From contig JAKQDD010000148.1 in assembly GCA_029556615.1 (NCBI GenBank), forward strand, positions 1 through 58,667: a stretch of DNA of 58,667 nucleotides, written 5' to 3'. Shown piece by piece: positions 1 to 7,924 of this stretch. A program made the translations under genes and the position numbers. The notes below the pieces were generated by a model, which was given only the letters and a program-made list of their open reading frames with translations, searched no databases and was not told the DNA's origin. Position 1 is the first letter of the stretch; each line of letters begins with the position of its first letter. The DNA is from Verrucomicrobiota bacterium. Lineage in GTDB: Bacteria; Verrucomicrobiota; Verrucomicrobiia; Limisphaerales; J093.

Positions 1-395
1 GAATTCCGGGGGCGGTTTGGGGAGCGGCGGCGGACGGGGGCGCGGCCGATGCGTGGGGTGGCGGCGTTGGGGCACTTGATGACGCTGCGGGACCTGCGGG
101 TGGACGCGGTGGGATAGGCGAGGAGCCCACCGGCCCGGGAAGCCAGAGGACGAACCCATCTTTCACATCGCCAACACTTCGAGATCGGCAACAGCCGGGG
201 GAAGGGCTGCGCCCATGGGATCCCGACGGGGTCCGCGAACCGGGTCGGAGACCCACGAATCGGCCGTCGTCGCCGGATGATGAACCGATGAAGCCACGAT
301 GAGCGGGGCTGCAAGGCGCATTGGGTGCGCCGGCCGACTATGAACCTGGCACGCTGTCAAATCCCTGTGTCTCGAACGTCCGCCAGCGGCTGCTC

Positions 396-602
396 CTGGC
401 GAGGGGCCGCCTCAGACCGATGCCGCATCCAGTCCCGAGGAACGGTGCCGCAAACAAGGTGACGGACTCATAGTCTCCACGAGGAACGGTGCCGCGTACA
501 AGGTGACAGACTCATAGTCTCCAGACGTGTTTCACAAGTCGAGGACTCCACGACTCTTCCCAGACTCGCTGGGAACATGGGCTTCGCCTGCGGCGAGCAG
601 CA
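396..602 (+). repeat. Rearranged fragments of the dispersed CTAG-bounded element (copy A)
   Basis: Around 398-420 a degraded left end is visible (GGCGAGGGGCCGCCTCAGAC, compare GCGAGGCGCCGCCTCAGACC at the other copies). Then come two tandem units of the distal piece ending in ACAAGGTGACNGACTCATAG, and then, from about 530, TTTCACAAGTCGAGGACTCC followed by the module with CTGGGAACATGGG and TTCGCCTGCGGCGA. The same blocks occur in a different order at 21123-21466 and 42446-42788, so this copy is a scrambled or partially deleted version of the long form. Confidence 0.7.
437..524 (+). repeat. Two tandem 44-bp units
   Basis: Bases 437-480 and 481-524 are the same 44-bp unit with only a few differences, beginning GAGGAACGGTGCCGC and ending CTCATAGTCTCCA plus one base. 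Single copies of the second half of the unit end the long element copies near 21430-21463 and 42750-42788 (AGTGCCGCAAACAAGGTGAC). Only two units are present. Confidence 0.8.
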
Positions 603-698
603 CCGCCGGATCGCGCGGGCAACATCGACAACAGGTTGGTAGATATTCTCTGACAAGGGGCTAGATCCAGAGGTCGAGGACACTCGTGGGCCGGTCGC

Positions 699-727
699 TT
701 GCCTTGGCGCTGGCGCGCGGGTAGGGT
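699..727 (+). promoter_or_regulatory. Candidate promoter with almost no leader
   Basis: TTGCCT at 699-704, a 17-base spacer and TAGGGT at 722-727 match a sigma-70-type layout. The ATG of the DUF2007 gene is only six bases after the -10 box, so the transcript would start at or next to the start codon. No Shine-Dalgarno sequence would then be used. This is a visual match only. Confidence 0.45.
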
Positions 728-733
728 GGCGGC

Positions 734-982
734 ATGGAACTGGTCACGGTCTTTCGGACCTTCAGCTCGGCGGAGGCGCAACTGGTGCGATCGCGACTCG
801 AGGCGGCGGAGATTATCGCGGTCATCACGCATGAAGGGGCGGGGCTGTCGATTGACGGCTACTCGATGGCCGCGGGGGGCATCCTGGTGCAGGTTCCGGC
901 GGATCGGGTCGAGGATGCCCGGGCGTTGCTGGCATCCCGGGCCGAGGGGGAAGGGGATGGGCAAGGGGAGGCGGAACTGTGA
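734..982 (+). CDS. DUF2007 domain protein (small, putative signal-transducing)
   Basis: An 82-residue protein without signal peptide or membrane segment. Residues 1-70 match the DUF2007 pattern: LVTVFRTFSSAEAQLVRSRL followed by a short beta-rich half with LVQVPADRVEDARALL. Members of this family are small alpha/beta proteins of unknown role. They often sit next to unrelated metabolic genes. The stop codon overlaps the GTG start of the downstream FAD oxidase (GTGA at 979-982), so the two are probably co-transcribed and translationally coupled. The C-terminal GEGDGQGEAEL tail is low-complexity. The start at 734 is supported by a promoter-like motif ending at 727. Function is not known. Confidence 0.8.
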   Translation: MELVTVFRTFSSAEAQLVRSRLEAAEIIAVITHEGAGLSIDGYSMAAGGILVQVPADRVEDARALLASRAEGEGDGQGEAEL

Positions 983-2346
983 GGGCTGCGCTGGAGCGGT
1001 TGCAGGAGGAACTCGAGGCTGGCGACCTGCTGTTGGGGGAGGCGGTGCGGAGGGCGTGCGCTGGGGACAAGTGGTATGCGAGTCGGATGCCGGAGGCGGT
1101 GGCCCGGCCGCGGACGACGAGGGCGGTGTCACGGATTCTCGAGGGGGCGCATCGGCATCGGATTCCGGTGACGCCGCGGGGAGGGGGCCACGGGTATGTG
1201 GGGGGGTGTGTTCCGGTGGCGGGGGGTGTGGTGCTTGACCTGTCTCGGATGCGGCGGATTGTGGAGATTCACGAGGGCGACTTTGTGGCGGTGGTGCAGC
1301 CGGGGGTGGTTACAGACCGGCTGCAGGCGGCGGTCGAGGCCCGGGGTTTATTTTACCCGCCGGATCCAGCCAGCCGGTCGGATTGCACTTTGGGGGGGAA
1401 CATTGCCACGAACGCGGGAGGGCCGCGGTGTTTGAAGTACGGTGTGACGCGGGACTACGTGCTCGGGCTCGAGGTGGCGTTGGCGGACGGCACGGTGGCT
1501 CGTCTGGGGAGCCGAACACACAAGAACAAGACGGGGTTTGATCTGGCGCGGTTTTTTGTCGGATCGGAAGGCCTGCTGGGGGTGATTACGGAAGCCACGC
1601 TGAAGCTCCTGCCGCGTCCGCCCTATCGCTCGGCGTTGTCCGCCGGCTTTCCTTCGACGGCGTCAGCGGTGCGGGCGATCCAGGGGGTATTCCGGGCGGG
1701 TTTTCTTCCTTGCGCGCTCGAGGTGGCGGATGCGTTCACGCTGGCGGCGGCGCGGCGGAGGACGGGGAGCGTCCGTTTGGACGGGTGTGGGGGCCATGTG
1801 ATTGTCGAGTTGGACGGCCAGGAGCGGTCGGTGCGTGCGGAGCTGCGGGCAGTGGAAGCGGTGTTGGCCGGGCATCACCCGCGGTTTGTCGAGCGGGCGA
1901 ACGGGGCGTTGGCGTGCGAGGGCTTATGGCAACTGCGGCGGGAGTTTTCCTATGCGTTGCGGGACACGGGGCTGACGAAACTGAACGAGGACATCGCGGT
2001 GCCGCGGGGGCGGCTCGAGGAGCTGCTGGGGTTCACTGAGCGGCTGCAGCGACGGCATGGCTTTCCGATCGCCTGTTTCGGGCACGCGGGGGACGGGAAC
2101 ATCCATGTCAATGTGATGGTTGACCGCGAGCAGGCGGGGGCGGACGAGCGGAGCCGGGCGGTTTTGGACGCGTTATTCAGCCAGGTTCTGGCCTGGGGCG
2201 GTGTGATCACGGGGGAGCATGGGATTGGCCTGGCGAAGAAGCCGTGGTGGGAGCAGGCGATTCCCCCTGAGGTCCGCCGGCTGCACGCGGTGGTCAAGAA
2301 GGCGCTGGACCCGCGTGGCATTTTGAACCCGGGCAAGTTCGTTTGA
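979..2346 (+). CDS. glcD: FAD-linked oxidase, GlcD/D-lactate dehydrogenase type
   Basis: A 455-residue cytoplasmic flavoprotein of the GlcD family, which oxidises glycolate or D-lactate-like 2-hydroxy acids using covalent or tightly bound FAD. The FAD-binding PCMH domain covers roughly residues 35-215, with TPRGGGHGYVGG and LGGNIATNAGG. The FAD-oxidase C-terminal domain follows, with FGHAGDGNIHVNV and ITGEHGIGLAKK, the usual late motifs. Length is typical. The GTG start overlaps the stop of the DUF2007 gene. No GlcE or GlcF partner is adjacent, so the physiological electron acceptor and exact substrate cannot be assigned. Its last 53 bases overlap the 3' end of rdgB on the other strand. Confidence 0.88.
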   Translation: MRAALERLQEELEAGDLLLGEAVRRACAGDKWYASRMPEAVARPRTTRAVSRILEGAHRHRIPVTPRGGGHGYVGGCVPVAGGVVLDLSRMRRIVEIHEGDFVAVVQPGVVTDRLQAAVEARGLFYPPDPASRSDCTLGGNIATNAGGPRCLKYGVTRDYVLGLEVALADGTVARLGSRTHKNKTGFDLARFFVGSEGLLGVITEATLKLLPRPPYRSALSAGFPSTASAVRAIQGVFRAGFLPCALEVADAFTLAAARRRTGSVRLDGCGGHVIVELDGQERSVRAELRAVEAVLAGHHPRFVERANGALACEGLWQLRREFSYALRDTGLTKLNEDIAVPRGRLEELLGFTERLQRRHGFPIACFGHAGDGNIHVNVMVDREQAGADERSRAVLDALFSQVLAWGGVITGEHGIGLAKKPWWEQAIPPEVRRLHAVVKKALDPRGILNPGKFV

Positions 2347-2986
2347 GCCAGTCGGCGAGCTGGGCCAGGGCGCGAGCGCGGTGACTGATCCGATTTTTCA
2401 CGGTGTCGCCCATTTCGGCGAACGTGAGATTGAATCCCACGGGTTGGAAGAGCGGGTCGTAGCCGAACCCGGCCTGGCCGCGGGGTGCGGTGAGGACATG
2501 GCCTTCGCAGGTGCCTTGGAAAACAGCGGCGTCGGGCACGGGCGCGGGAGGGGGGATGACGGGGACGGCGGCGATGGCGCACCGGAAGCGGGCGGTGCGG
2601 GCGTGAGGGGGCACGGCTTCCAGCTGCCGGAGGAGGGCGGCGTTGTTGTCGGCGTCAGTGGAATTCCCGGTGTAACCGGTGGTTCTGGCGGCGTAGCGGG
2701 CGGAGAAGACGCCGGGGTCACCGTTCAGGGCGTCGACTTCGAGACCGGAATCGTCGGCCAGGACGAGCCAGGGTGCGGCGGGTGGGACTGGGACGGTTTG
2801 GGAGAGCCACTCGGCGAGCGCGCGGGCTTTTTTCGCGGCGTTACCGGCGAAGGTGGTGGCGTCCTCGACGGGGCTGGGCGCGTCCGGGTAATCGGCCAGG
2901 GAGCGACAGGTCAAGGCGGGGTCGAGGAGGGCCTGGATTTCGCCGACCTTATGGCGGTTGCGTGTGGCGATGAGGATCGTGAGCAT
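2294..2986 (-). CDS. rdgB: XTP/dITP pyrophosphatase (RdgB/HAM1)
   Basis: A 230-residue housecleaning nucleotide pyrophosphatase, hydrolysing dITP, XTP and related non-canonical purine nucleotides to the monophosphates. Family motifs are clear: ILIATRNRHKVGEIQALL at the N-terminus, DATTFAGNAAKKA, LADDSGLEVDALNGDPGVFS, and near the end GFGYDPLFQP and FAEMGDTVKNRISHRARA. I place the start at the ATG at 2986 because MLTILIATRNRHK is the normal family N-terminus. The frame stays open upstream to 3208, but that part runs through a dispersed repeat. The C-terminal tail after LADWLK is longer than usual and lies in the convergent overlap with glcD. Confidence 0.93.
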   Translation of the reverse strand: MLTILIATRNRHKVGEIQALLDPALTCRSLADYPDAPSPVEDATTFAGNAAKKARALAEWLSQTVPVPPAAPWLVLADDSGLEVDALNGDPGVFSARYAARTTGYTGNSTDADNNAALLRQLEAVPPHARTARFRCAIAAVPVIPPPAPVPDAAVFQGTCEGHVLTAPRGQAGFGYDPLFQPVGFNLTFAEMGDTVKNRISHRARALAQLADWLKRTCPGSKCHAGPAPS

Positions 2987-3053
2987 CCGGGCTTGGAGCC
3001 TGCCGGAAACAGGGAGTGTGGGGAAATGGAATTTGCAGTTGCGAGTGGAGACT

Positions 3054-3234
3054 CTAGCGAGGCGCCGCCTCAGACCTAACGAAGTCCGCGATCGTATGAA
3101 GCCTGCCTGCCTTTCCGGACCCTCTCTTCCGAGCCTCGCTAATGTAGAGTCCTCGAAGGCAGGGGGGTGGGGTTGGAACGGCGGGGGCCAAACTTGACCT
3201 AATCGCATCGACTTTCACAAATCGAGGACTCTAG
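3054..3234 (+). repeat. Dispersed CTAG-bounded element, complete 181-bp copy (copy B)
   Basis: Begins CTAG at 3054 and ends CTAG at 3231-3234, 181 bp in all. It contains two nested inverted pairs: TAGCGAGGCGC near the left end with GAGCCTCGCTA at 3132-3142, and AGAGTCCTCGA at 3146-3156 with TCGAGGACTCT at 3222-3232. It sits between the divergent rdgB and yihY-like genes. The same length and boundaries recur at 49732-49912. It encodes nothing obvious. Confidence 0.85.
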
Positions 3235-3281
3235 CGGCGGGCTGGACGGGGGGGTGGCGAGCGGGATAGGGTGGCTGGAGT

Positions 3282-4769
3282 ATGGCCAACGACGGATCGA
3301 GTCGGCTGAAGAAATTGCAGGAGGAAGCGCAGGACGCGCTGGACGACTCGAGGCTTGCCCGGCGGGACGAGGCAGAGATCTCGCGGTTTCAGGCGTTTTT
3401 GAACTTCTGGATGCTGGTTTTTCGGAGCTATGTCAGGAACCGGTGTCCGCTGCGGGCGTCGGGTTTGGCGTATGCGAGTCTGCTGGCGATGGTCCCGATG
3501 CTGGCGGTGGTGTTGAGCGTCTCGAGCAGCCTGCTACGGCGTCAGGGTGAGGAACCGATCTACCGTTTCATTGACACGATGGTCGAGCGTCTGACGCCGT
3601 CGGTGCAGGGGCCGATGCTGCCGGGGTTTCGGGGCCATTCGCTGTCGGACGCGGCGGTGACGAACGGGCTGGCGGGGGGGGAGCCCGGGCTTGACCGGAT
3701 GCAATACGAGGACACGCGGCGGGAGGTGGCGCGTCAGATCCACGAATTTGTGGGGAACATCCGGAGCGGGACGCTTGGGGTGACGAGCATGGTGGCGCTG
3801 TTGTTTGTGGCGATTGGGATGCTGAGCCGGATCGAGGACACGTTCAACGACATCTGGGGGGTGGCGCGGGGGCGGAGCTGGTTTACGCGGATCGTGCAGT
3901 ACTGGGGGGCGATCACGCTGGGGCCGATCGTTCTGGCGGTGACCGTCACCCTGACGAGCGGGCCGTATTTTCAGGCGACGCGGGGTTTTCTCGAGGCGTT
4001 TGGGAGCGCGGGGGCGTGGGCGGTGAAGGCGGGGATGGCGTTGCTGCCGTACGTGATCTGGAGTCTGGCGTTTGCGGTGTTTTACCAGCTGATGCCGAAC
4101 ACGCGGGTGCGGTGGCGGGCGGCGTTGGTGGGCGGGGTGCTCGGGGGGTGTTTGTGGCAATTGAACAGCGAATTCAGCGTGCTCTACGTCTCGAGGGTGG
4201 TGACCAACAGCCAGATCTACGGCAGCCTTGGGATGATCCCGATTTTCATGATCGGGCTGTATTTCGCCTGGGTGATCCTGTTGTTTGGGGCTCAGGTGGC
4301 GTATGCGTATCAGAACCGGCGGGCGTATCTTCAGGAGAAGCAAGCGGAGGGCGTGCACCAGCGGGGGCGGGAGTTTGTGGCGTTGCGGCTGATGACCCAG
4401 GTGGCGGTGCGGTTTCAGCGGAACGAGAAGCCGGGGACGCTGACGGAGCTGGCGGAGGCGGTGGGGGTGCCGACGCGGCTTGCGGTCCAGTTATTGCAGA
4501 GTCTGGCGGGGGCGGGTTTGGTGGTCGAGGTGAACGGCGGGGAGGTGGCGTATGCGCCCGCCCGGCCGTTGAGCCACATCACGGCGCACGAAGTCCTGCT
4601 GGCGATTCGGGCGGGGCAGGGGATCGAGCCGAGCACGCGGGCGGACGCGAGCCGCGCGGCGGTGCGCGAGCACTTTGACCGGATTGCCGAGGCGGAGCGG
4701 GGGGCGGGGTCTTTGACCCTGGAAGCCTTGGCGCTTCAGTCGACCGGTTCGGCGGAGCGGACGGTGTAG
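3282..4769 (+). CDS. yihY: YihY/BrkB-family inner membrane protein with C-terminal winged-helix-like region
   Basis: A 495-residue integral membrane protein of the YihY/BrkB family, once mislabelled ribonuclease BN. Residues 1-40 are a charged cytoplasmic stretch. The membrane domain runs from about 45 to 350, with the family hallmarks RNRCPLRASGLAYASLLAMV, GTLGVTSMVALLFVAIGMLS and FNDIWGVARGRSW. Compared with short YihY proteins it carries a C-terminal extension (about 365-440) whose LTELAEAVGVPTRLAVQLLQ looks like a winged helix, as in longer bacterial homologues. The ATG at 3282 follows a CTGGAGT ribosome-binding-like stretch. Its 3' end overlaps the opposite-strand NYN gene by 34 bases. 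Biochemical role unknown. Confidence 0.88.
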   Translation: MANDGSSRLKKLQEEAQDALDDSRLARRDEAEISRFQAFLNFWMLVFRSYVRNRCPLRASGLAYASLLAMVPMLAVVLSVSSSLLRRQGEEPIYRFIDTMVERLTPSVQGPMLPGFRGHSLSDAAVTNGLAGGEPGLDRMQYEDTRREVARQIHEFVGNIRSGTLGVTSMVALLFVAIGMLSRIEDTFNDIWGVARGRSWFTRIVQYWGAITLGPIVLAVTVTLTSGPYFQATRGFLEAFGSAGAWAVKAGMALLPYVIWSLAFAVFYQLMPNTRVRWRAALVGGVLGGCLWQLNSEFSVLYVSRVVTNSQIYGSLGMIPIFMIGLYFAWVILLFGAQVAYAYQNRRAYLQEKQAEGVHQRGREFVALRLMTQVAVRFQRNEKPGTLTELAEAVGVPTRLAVQLLQSLAGAGLVVEVNGGEVAYAPARPLSHITAHEVLLAIRAGQGIEPSTRADASRAAVREHFDRIAEAERGAGSLTLEALALQSTGSAERTV

Positions 4770-5548
4770 CCGCCGGATTTTTCGTCGGCTTCGAGTCGGA
4801 GCAGGCCGCGTTTTTCCGCTTCGCGGAGGAGGTCGTTGAACGACCGGAAGCCGTGGGCGCGTTCGTTGAACCCGGGGCGGCGTCGTTTGATGGCGTCTTT
4901 GATCATCGAACCCCAGATCCGCTCGTCCTCGTCGCGATCCTCGGCGATGGCGTTGAAGGTTTCGACGAGGAGATCGAGGGCTTCGGCGGCGGTGGGGCCT
5001 TTGGCCTCGCTGGCGGCGGGTTTGGGGCTGGGGGTGTTGGCGGGGGTTCTTCCCTTGGTCTTGTCCGGGGCGGGCCGGACGAGGTCGTCGTAGTAGAGAA
5101 ACTCGTCGCAATTGCCGATGAAGAGGTCGGAGGAGGAGTTTTTGACGCCGACGCCGATGACGGTTTTGGCGTTTTCGCGGAGCTTGCTGACCAGGGGGGA
5201 GAAATCGGAGTCGCCGCTGAGAATGACGAAGGTATCGACGTGTCCCTTGGTGTAGCAGAGGTCGAGCGCATCGACGACCATGCGGATATCGGCGGAGTTT
5301 TTGCCGGACTGCCGGATATGGGGGATTTCGATGAGCTCGAAGGCGGCCTCGTGGAGGTCGCGTTTGAACTCCTTGTAACGTTCGAAGTCGCAGTAGGCTT
5401 TTTTGACGACGATATGGCCTTTGAGGAGGAGACGTTCGAGCACCTTGCGGACATCGAAGCGGGGGTAGTGGGCGTCCCGGGCTCCGAGCGCGATGTTCTC
5501 GAGGTCGAGGAAGACGGCCATGGTGGTATTAATGACGCGGTCCTTCAT
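4736..5548 (-). CDS. NYN domain protein with OST-HTH/LOTUS domain (LabA/DUF88 type)
   Basis: A 270-residue cytoplasmic protein. Residues 10-165 form a NYN (PIN-like) nuclease domain with acidic positions in VFLDLENIALGA, GKNSADIRMVVDALDL and FVILSGDSDFSPLVSKL, the pattern expected for metal-dependent RNA cleavage. A proline/alanine-rich linker leads to an OST-HTH/LOTUS-like domain at about 185-265 (IWGSMIKDAIKRRRPGFNER, FNDLLREAEKRGLLRLE), thought to bind RNA. Proteins with this pairing are common in bacteria and are presumed to act in RNA turnover; the target is unknown. The ATG at 5548 precedes KDRVINTTMAVFLDLEN; an in-frame ATG nine residues later is a possible alternative start. Confidence 0.88.
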   Translation of the reverse strand: MKDRVINTTMAVFLDLENIALGARDAHYPRFDVRKVLERLLLKGHIVVKKAYCDFERYKEFKRDLHEAAFELIEIPHIRQSGKNSADIRMVVDALDLCYTKGHVDTFVILSGDSDFSPLVSKLRENAKTVIGVGVKNSSSDLFIGNCDEFLYYDDLVRPAPDKTKGRTPANTPSPKPAASEAKGPTAAEALDLLVETFNAIAEDRDEDERIWGSMIKDAIKRRRPGFNERAHGFRSFNDLLREAEKRGLLRLEADEKSGGYTVRSAEPVD

Positions 5549-5654
5549 GGTGATGGGGGGAGTGTATCCGAAGCGGGCGGCTTGTTAAAGGGTCTGTGGA
5601 GGAATGAAATCGGGTGTTGCTGGAGGGGTTCGGCCGAGCGGGAGTGGGTGGTGC

Positions 5655-7844
5655 TCAATAGCCGAGGAGGAGCGAGGGCTGATCGCGGTCTTGTCCGAGC
5701 CGGAACCGTGGCGAGGCTTTGAGGGAGAGCATGAACGCGATGGTGACATCGTCATCGCGGGTTCGGTTGTCGCGGAGGCGCAGGGTAAGGGCGGCGGTGA
5801 CGCTTCGGAGGTCGCGGTAGAGGGTGTAGTACTGTTCTTCGAGCGTGCCATCGCGGGCCTCGTAGTGGTGGCGGAGGCGGACGCCCCAGTTTTCGCTGAG
5901 GCGCACGGCGAGGCTGCTGAGGATGAGGTTATTGCCGGAGTCGGGCCCTTCTCCCGGCAGCTCGCGGAGGTAACGGTGTCCCAGGCGGAGGCTCCACTGG
6001 TCATTAGGTTCGAGGGTGGCGGTATGATTGGCCATGCGCCAGGTGGTGGTATTGATGTCGTAGCGCAGCTCGGAATCGAGGGTGAACCAGGACCGCGGCT
6101 TGAACTGGAGGTCGGAGTAGGCATCGCCCCAGGTCTGCTGGTCGGACCGTGGGCGCAGCCGCCAATCGACGAAGGCGGCCCACCGGAGCAGGTCGTCGAC
6201 GGTGCCGTCGCGTTTGGTCTGGAGTTTCTGGTGGAGGCCGAAGCGGATGACGTTCTGGCTGTCGATGGAATCGATGTTGTTGTAATTGGGGAAGTCGATG
6301 GGGAGGAGCTCGAAGGTTTGGAGCTCGTAATCGAACTGGGGGAGCTCGGTGGGTTCGCGGCTGGGGTTGGGGACGTAGACGTAATTGACGGAGGGTTCGA
6401 GGATATGGCGGAGGCCGCGGACATCGAGCAAGCGGCTGCGGGCCGTGGGCCAGAGGCGGGAGGCTTTGGCGGAGACCTCGGCGCCGGTGTGGAGGACCCA
6501 GCGCTCCTGGTTGGCGAGCAGGGTGGCGTCGTCGCCTTCGTCGTCGCCGTAGACCGTATAGCGGCCGCCGATCCGGGGGGTGACGTTCAGCCAGCCTCCG
6601 AGGGTTTGCGGGAGGAGCAGTTCATGGTAGGTATCGGCTCTGAGGGCGGCGTGGTTGGTGGCAGGCGCGAAGTCACCGCCCCGGAACCGGTAATAGCCCA
6701 TGGAGCTTTCGCTTTCGTAGAAGACGGGGGTGACGCCCAGCTGCTGTCGGAGTCCGGTGAGCTTGACATCGGGGAGGCGCTCGACGGTTTGGTCGAAGTC
6801 ATTGACCTGGGGTTGGACGTAGAGGTTGAGGCTGAAATTGGACCAGAACTTGTCGAGTTCGACGAAGGACTTGGGCTGGACATCATTGCGGTACTCGGCT
6901 TCGAAGAAATCGCGGAGCATCTGGGCATCGCTCATGGCGTTGACGGAGACCTGGGCGGTGAGATTGGTGAGGAGGTAAGCCGAGTGAGCGAACCGGATGC
7001 GATAGCGATCGGGGTCGATCGGCCGGTTCAACTCATCGACGTCGGGGTCGTCGTCGTGCAGGGCGTAGGCCTTGAATTCCCCCTGGCCCCACCGGCCGAG
7101 GTTGTAGAAGAAGTCGGGTCCGCCGGCGACGCCGCGTTTGTAGCGGTAGTCGAGGTGGAGATCGGCGGACAGGTTCGTTGCGATGGACCAGTGGTAGGTA
7201 TTCAGGAGGAACGGTCCGTAGAGGCTGCGGTAGCCCGGGAGGACGACCCAATGGTTCGGGTGCCGGTCGAAGTGGCGTCGGTATTTGGGGAAGTAGAAGA
7301 CCGGGACTTTGCCGAGGTAGAGGGTGGCGTGGCGCGCCTCGAGGTACTTGCCGGGGACGAACGTCAGTTGCCGGGCCTTGACCCGGTAGCCGGGTTCAGC
7401 GACGTCGTCGGTGGTGACGAACGCGTTGGTGGCGGAGTGAGTCTGGGCGGGGATGTCACCCTCGAGCCCTTCGCCGGCGGCGAAGAACGGGCGCATGCCG
7501 GTGCGGAAGGCGCCGGTTCGCATGCTGCGCGTCTGGAAGTTGTACTCGAGGCGGTCGCCGGTCCAGAGCTCGGTGCCGCGTTCGAGGTGGACGTTGCCCT
7601 CGGCCTGGACTTCGGTTGTATCCCGATTCAGCACGATGCGGAGGGCGGTGAGGGAGGCGTCGCCGTAGGTCACGCGGATGCCGGCCGGGTCGGCGAGGAT
7701 ACCGGTGTTCTCGTCGTAGTCGAGGGTACCCTGATCGCTGAGCGCGTGGATCTCGAGCACGGCTTCCTCGGGGCGATCGGCACCCTGGCCGGTGCACACC
7801 AGCACCAGCGCCAGCAGAACGGGGGTCCACCGCCAACGACTCAT
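5655..7844 (-). CDS. lptD: LPS-assembly outer membrane protein LptD
   Basis: A 729-residue outer membrane protein for inserting lipopolysaccharide into the outer leaflet. A signal peptide is present (residues 1-22, MSRWRWTPVLLALVLVC). An OstA-like beta-jellyroll region spans roughly 30-170 (GIRVTYGDASLTALRIVLNR, EVQAEGNVHLERG). The LptD barrel domain follows, beginning VPVFYFPKYRRHFDRHPNHW and continuing to the C-terminal LLLGY, with an aromatic last residue as expected for a barrel. Length is within the usual range. No lptE, surA or pdxA neighbour is present. It is divergent from the CotH/lamin-tail gene, with the start codons 80 bases apart. Presence implies an LPS-type envelope. Confidence 0.9.
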   Translation of the reverse strand: MSRWRWTPVLLALVLVCTGQGADRPEEAVLEIHALSDQGTLDYDENTGILADPAGIRVTYGDASLTALRIVLNRDTTEVQAEGNVHLERGTELWTGDRLEYNFQTRSMRTGAFRTGMRPFFAAGEGLEGDIPAQTHSATNAFVTTDDVAEPGYRVKARQLTFVPGKYLEARHATLYLGKVPVFYFPKYRRHFDRHPNHWVVLPGYRSLYGPFLLNTYHWSIATNLSADLHLDYRYKRGVAGGPDFFYNLGRWGQGEFKAYALHDDDPDVDELNRPIDPDRYRIRFAHSAYLLTNLTAQVSVNAMSDAQMLRDFFEAEYRNDVQPKSFVELDKFWSNFSLNLYVQPQVNDFDQTVERLPDVKLTGLRQQLGVTPVFYESESSMGYYRFRGGDFAPATNHAALRADTYHELLLPQTLGGWLNVTPRIGGRYTVYGDDEGDDATLLANQERWVLHTGAEVSAKASRLWPTARSRLLDVRGLRHILEPSVNYVYVPNPSREPTELPQFDYELQTFELLPIDFPNYNNIDSIDSQNVIRFGLHQKLQTKRDGTVDDLLRWAAFVDWRLRPRSDQQTWGDAYSDLQFKPRSWFTLDSELRYDINTTTWRMANHTATLEPNDQWSLRLGHRYLRELPGEGPDSGNNLILSSLAVRLSENWGVRLRHHYEARDGTLEEQYYTLYRDLRSVTAALTLRLRDNRTRDDDVTIAFMLSLKASPRFRLGQDRDQPSLLLGY

Positions 7845-7924
7845 CTGTCGGCGACGCTAACGGAAACGGGCTGAAACTGCCAAGCTGGATATTTTGCGGG
7901 CACTCGGCTACGGTTCCGGGCGGC

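Larger units (their letters stand above)
1..698. other. Left-edge region without a convincing gene
   Basis: No complete gene is visible here. On the plus strand, frame 1 is open from base 1 to a TAG at 115-117 and ends in LRDLRVDAVG; it could be the last 38 codons of a gene cut by the window edge, but there is no recognisable motif. The open minus-strand stretch at 163-360 has no family resemblance and no ribosome binding site. From about 396 onward the region consists of fragments of the dispersed CTAG-bounded element and its distal module, listed separately. Confidence 0.4.

Noticed and set aside
437..524. Tandem repeats as a possible CRISPR array
   Set aside because: The two 44-bp units are directly adjacent with no spacers, and no cas gene is nearby.
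2987..3208. N-terminal extension of RdgB by 74 codons
   Set aside because: The extra codons run through the 181-bp dispersed element and lack similarity; the family N-terminus starts at the ATG at 2986.
3191..3220. TTGACC-type sequence inside the 181-bp element as an outward promoter
   Set aside because: A matching -10 box at 16-18 bases is not present in most copies, so a promoter role is not supported.
5604..7874. A 756-codon open frame on the plus strand, antisense to lptD
   Set aside because: Its Gly/Glu/Val-rich translation mirrors a GC-rich gene on the other strand, has no recognisable motif, and lptD on the minus strand is unambiguous.
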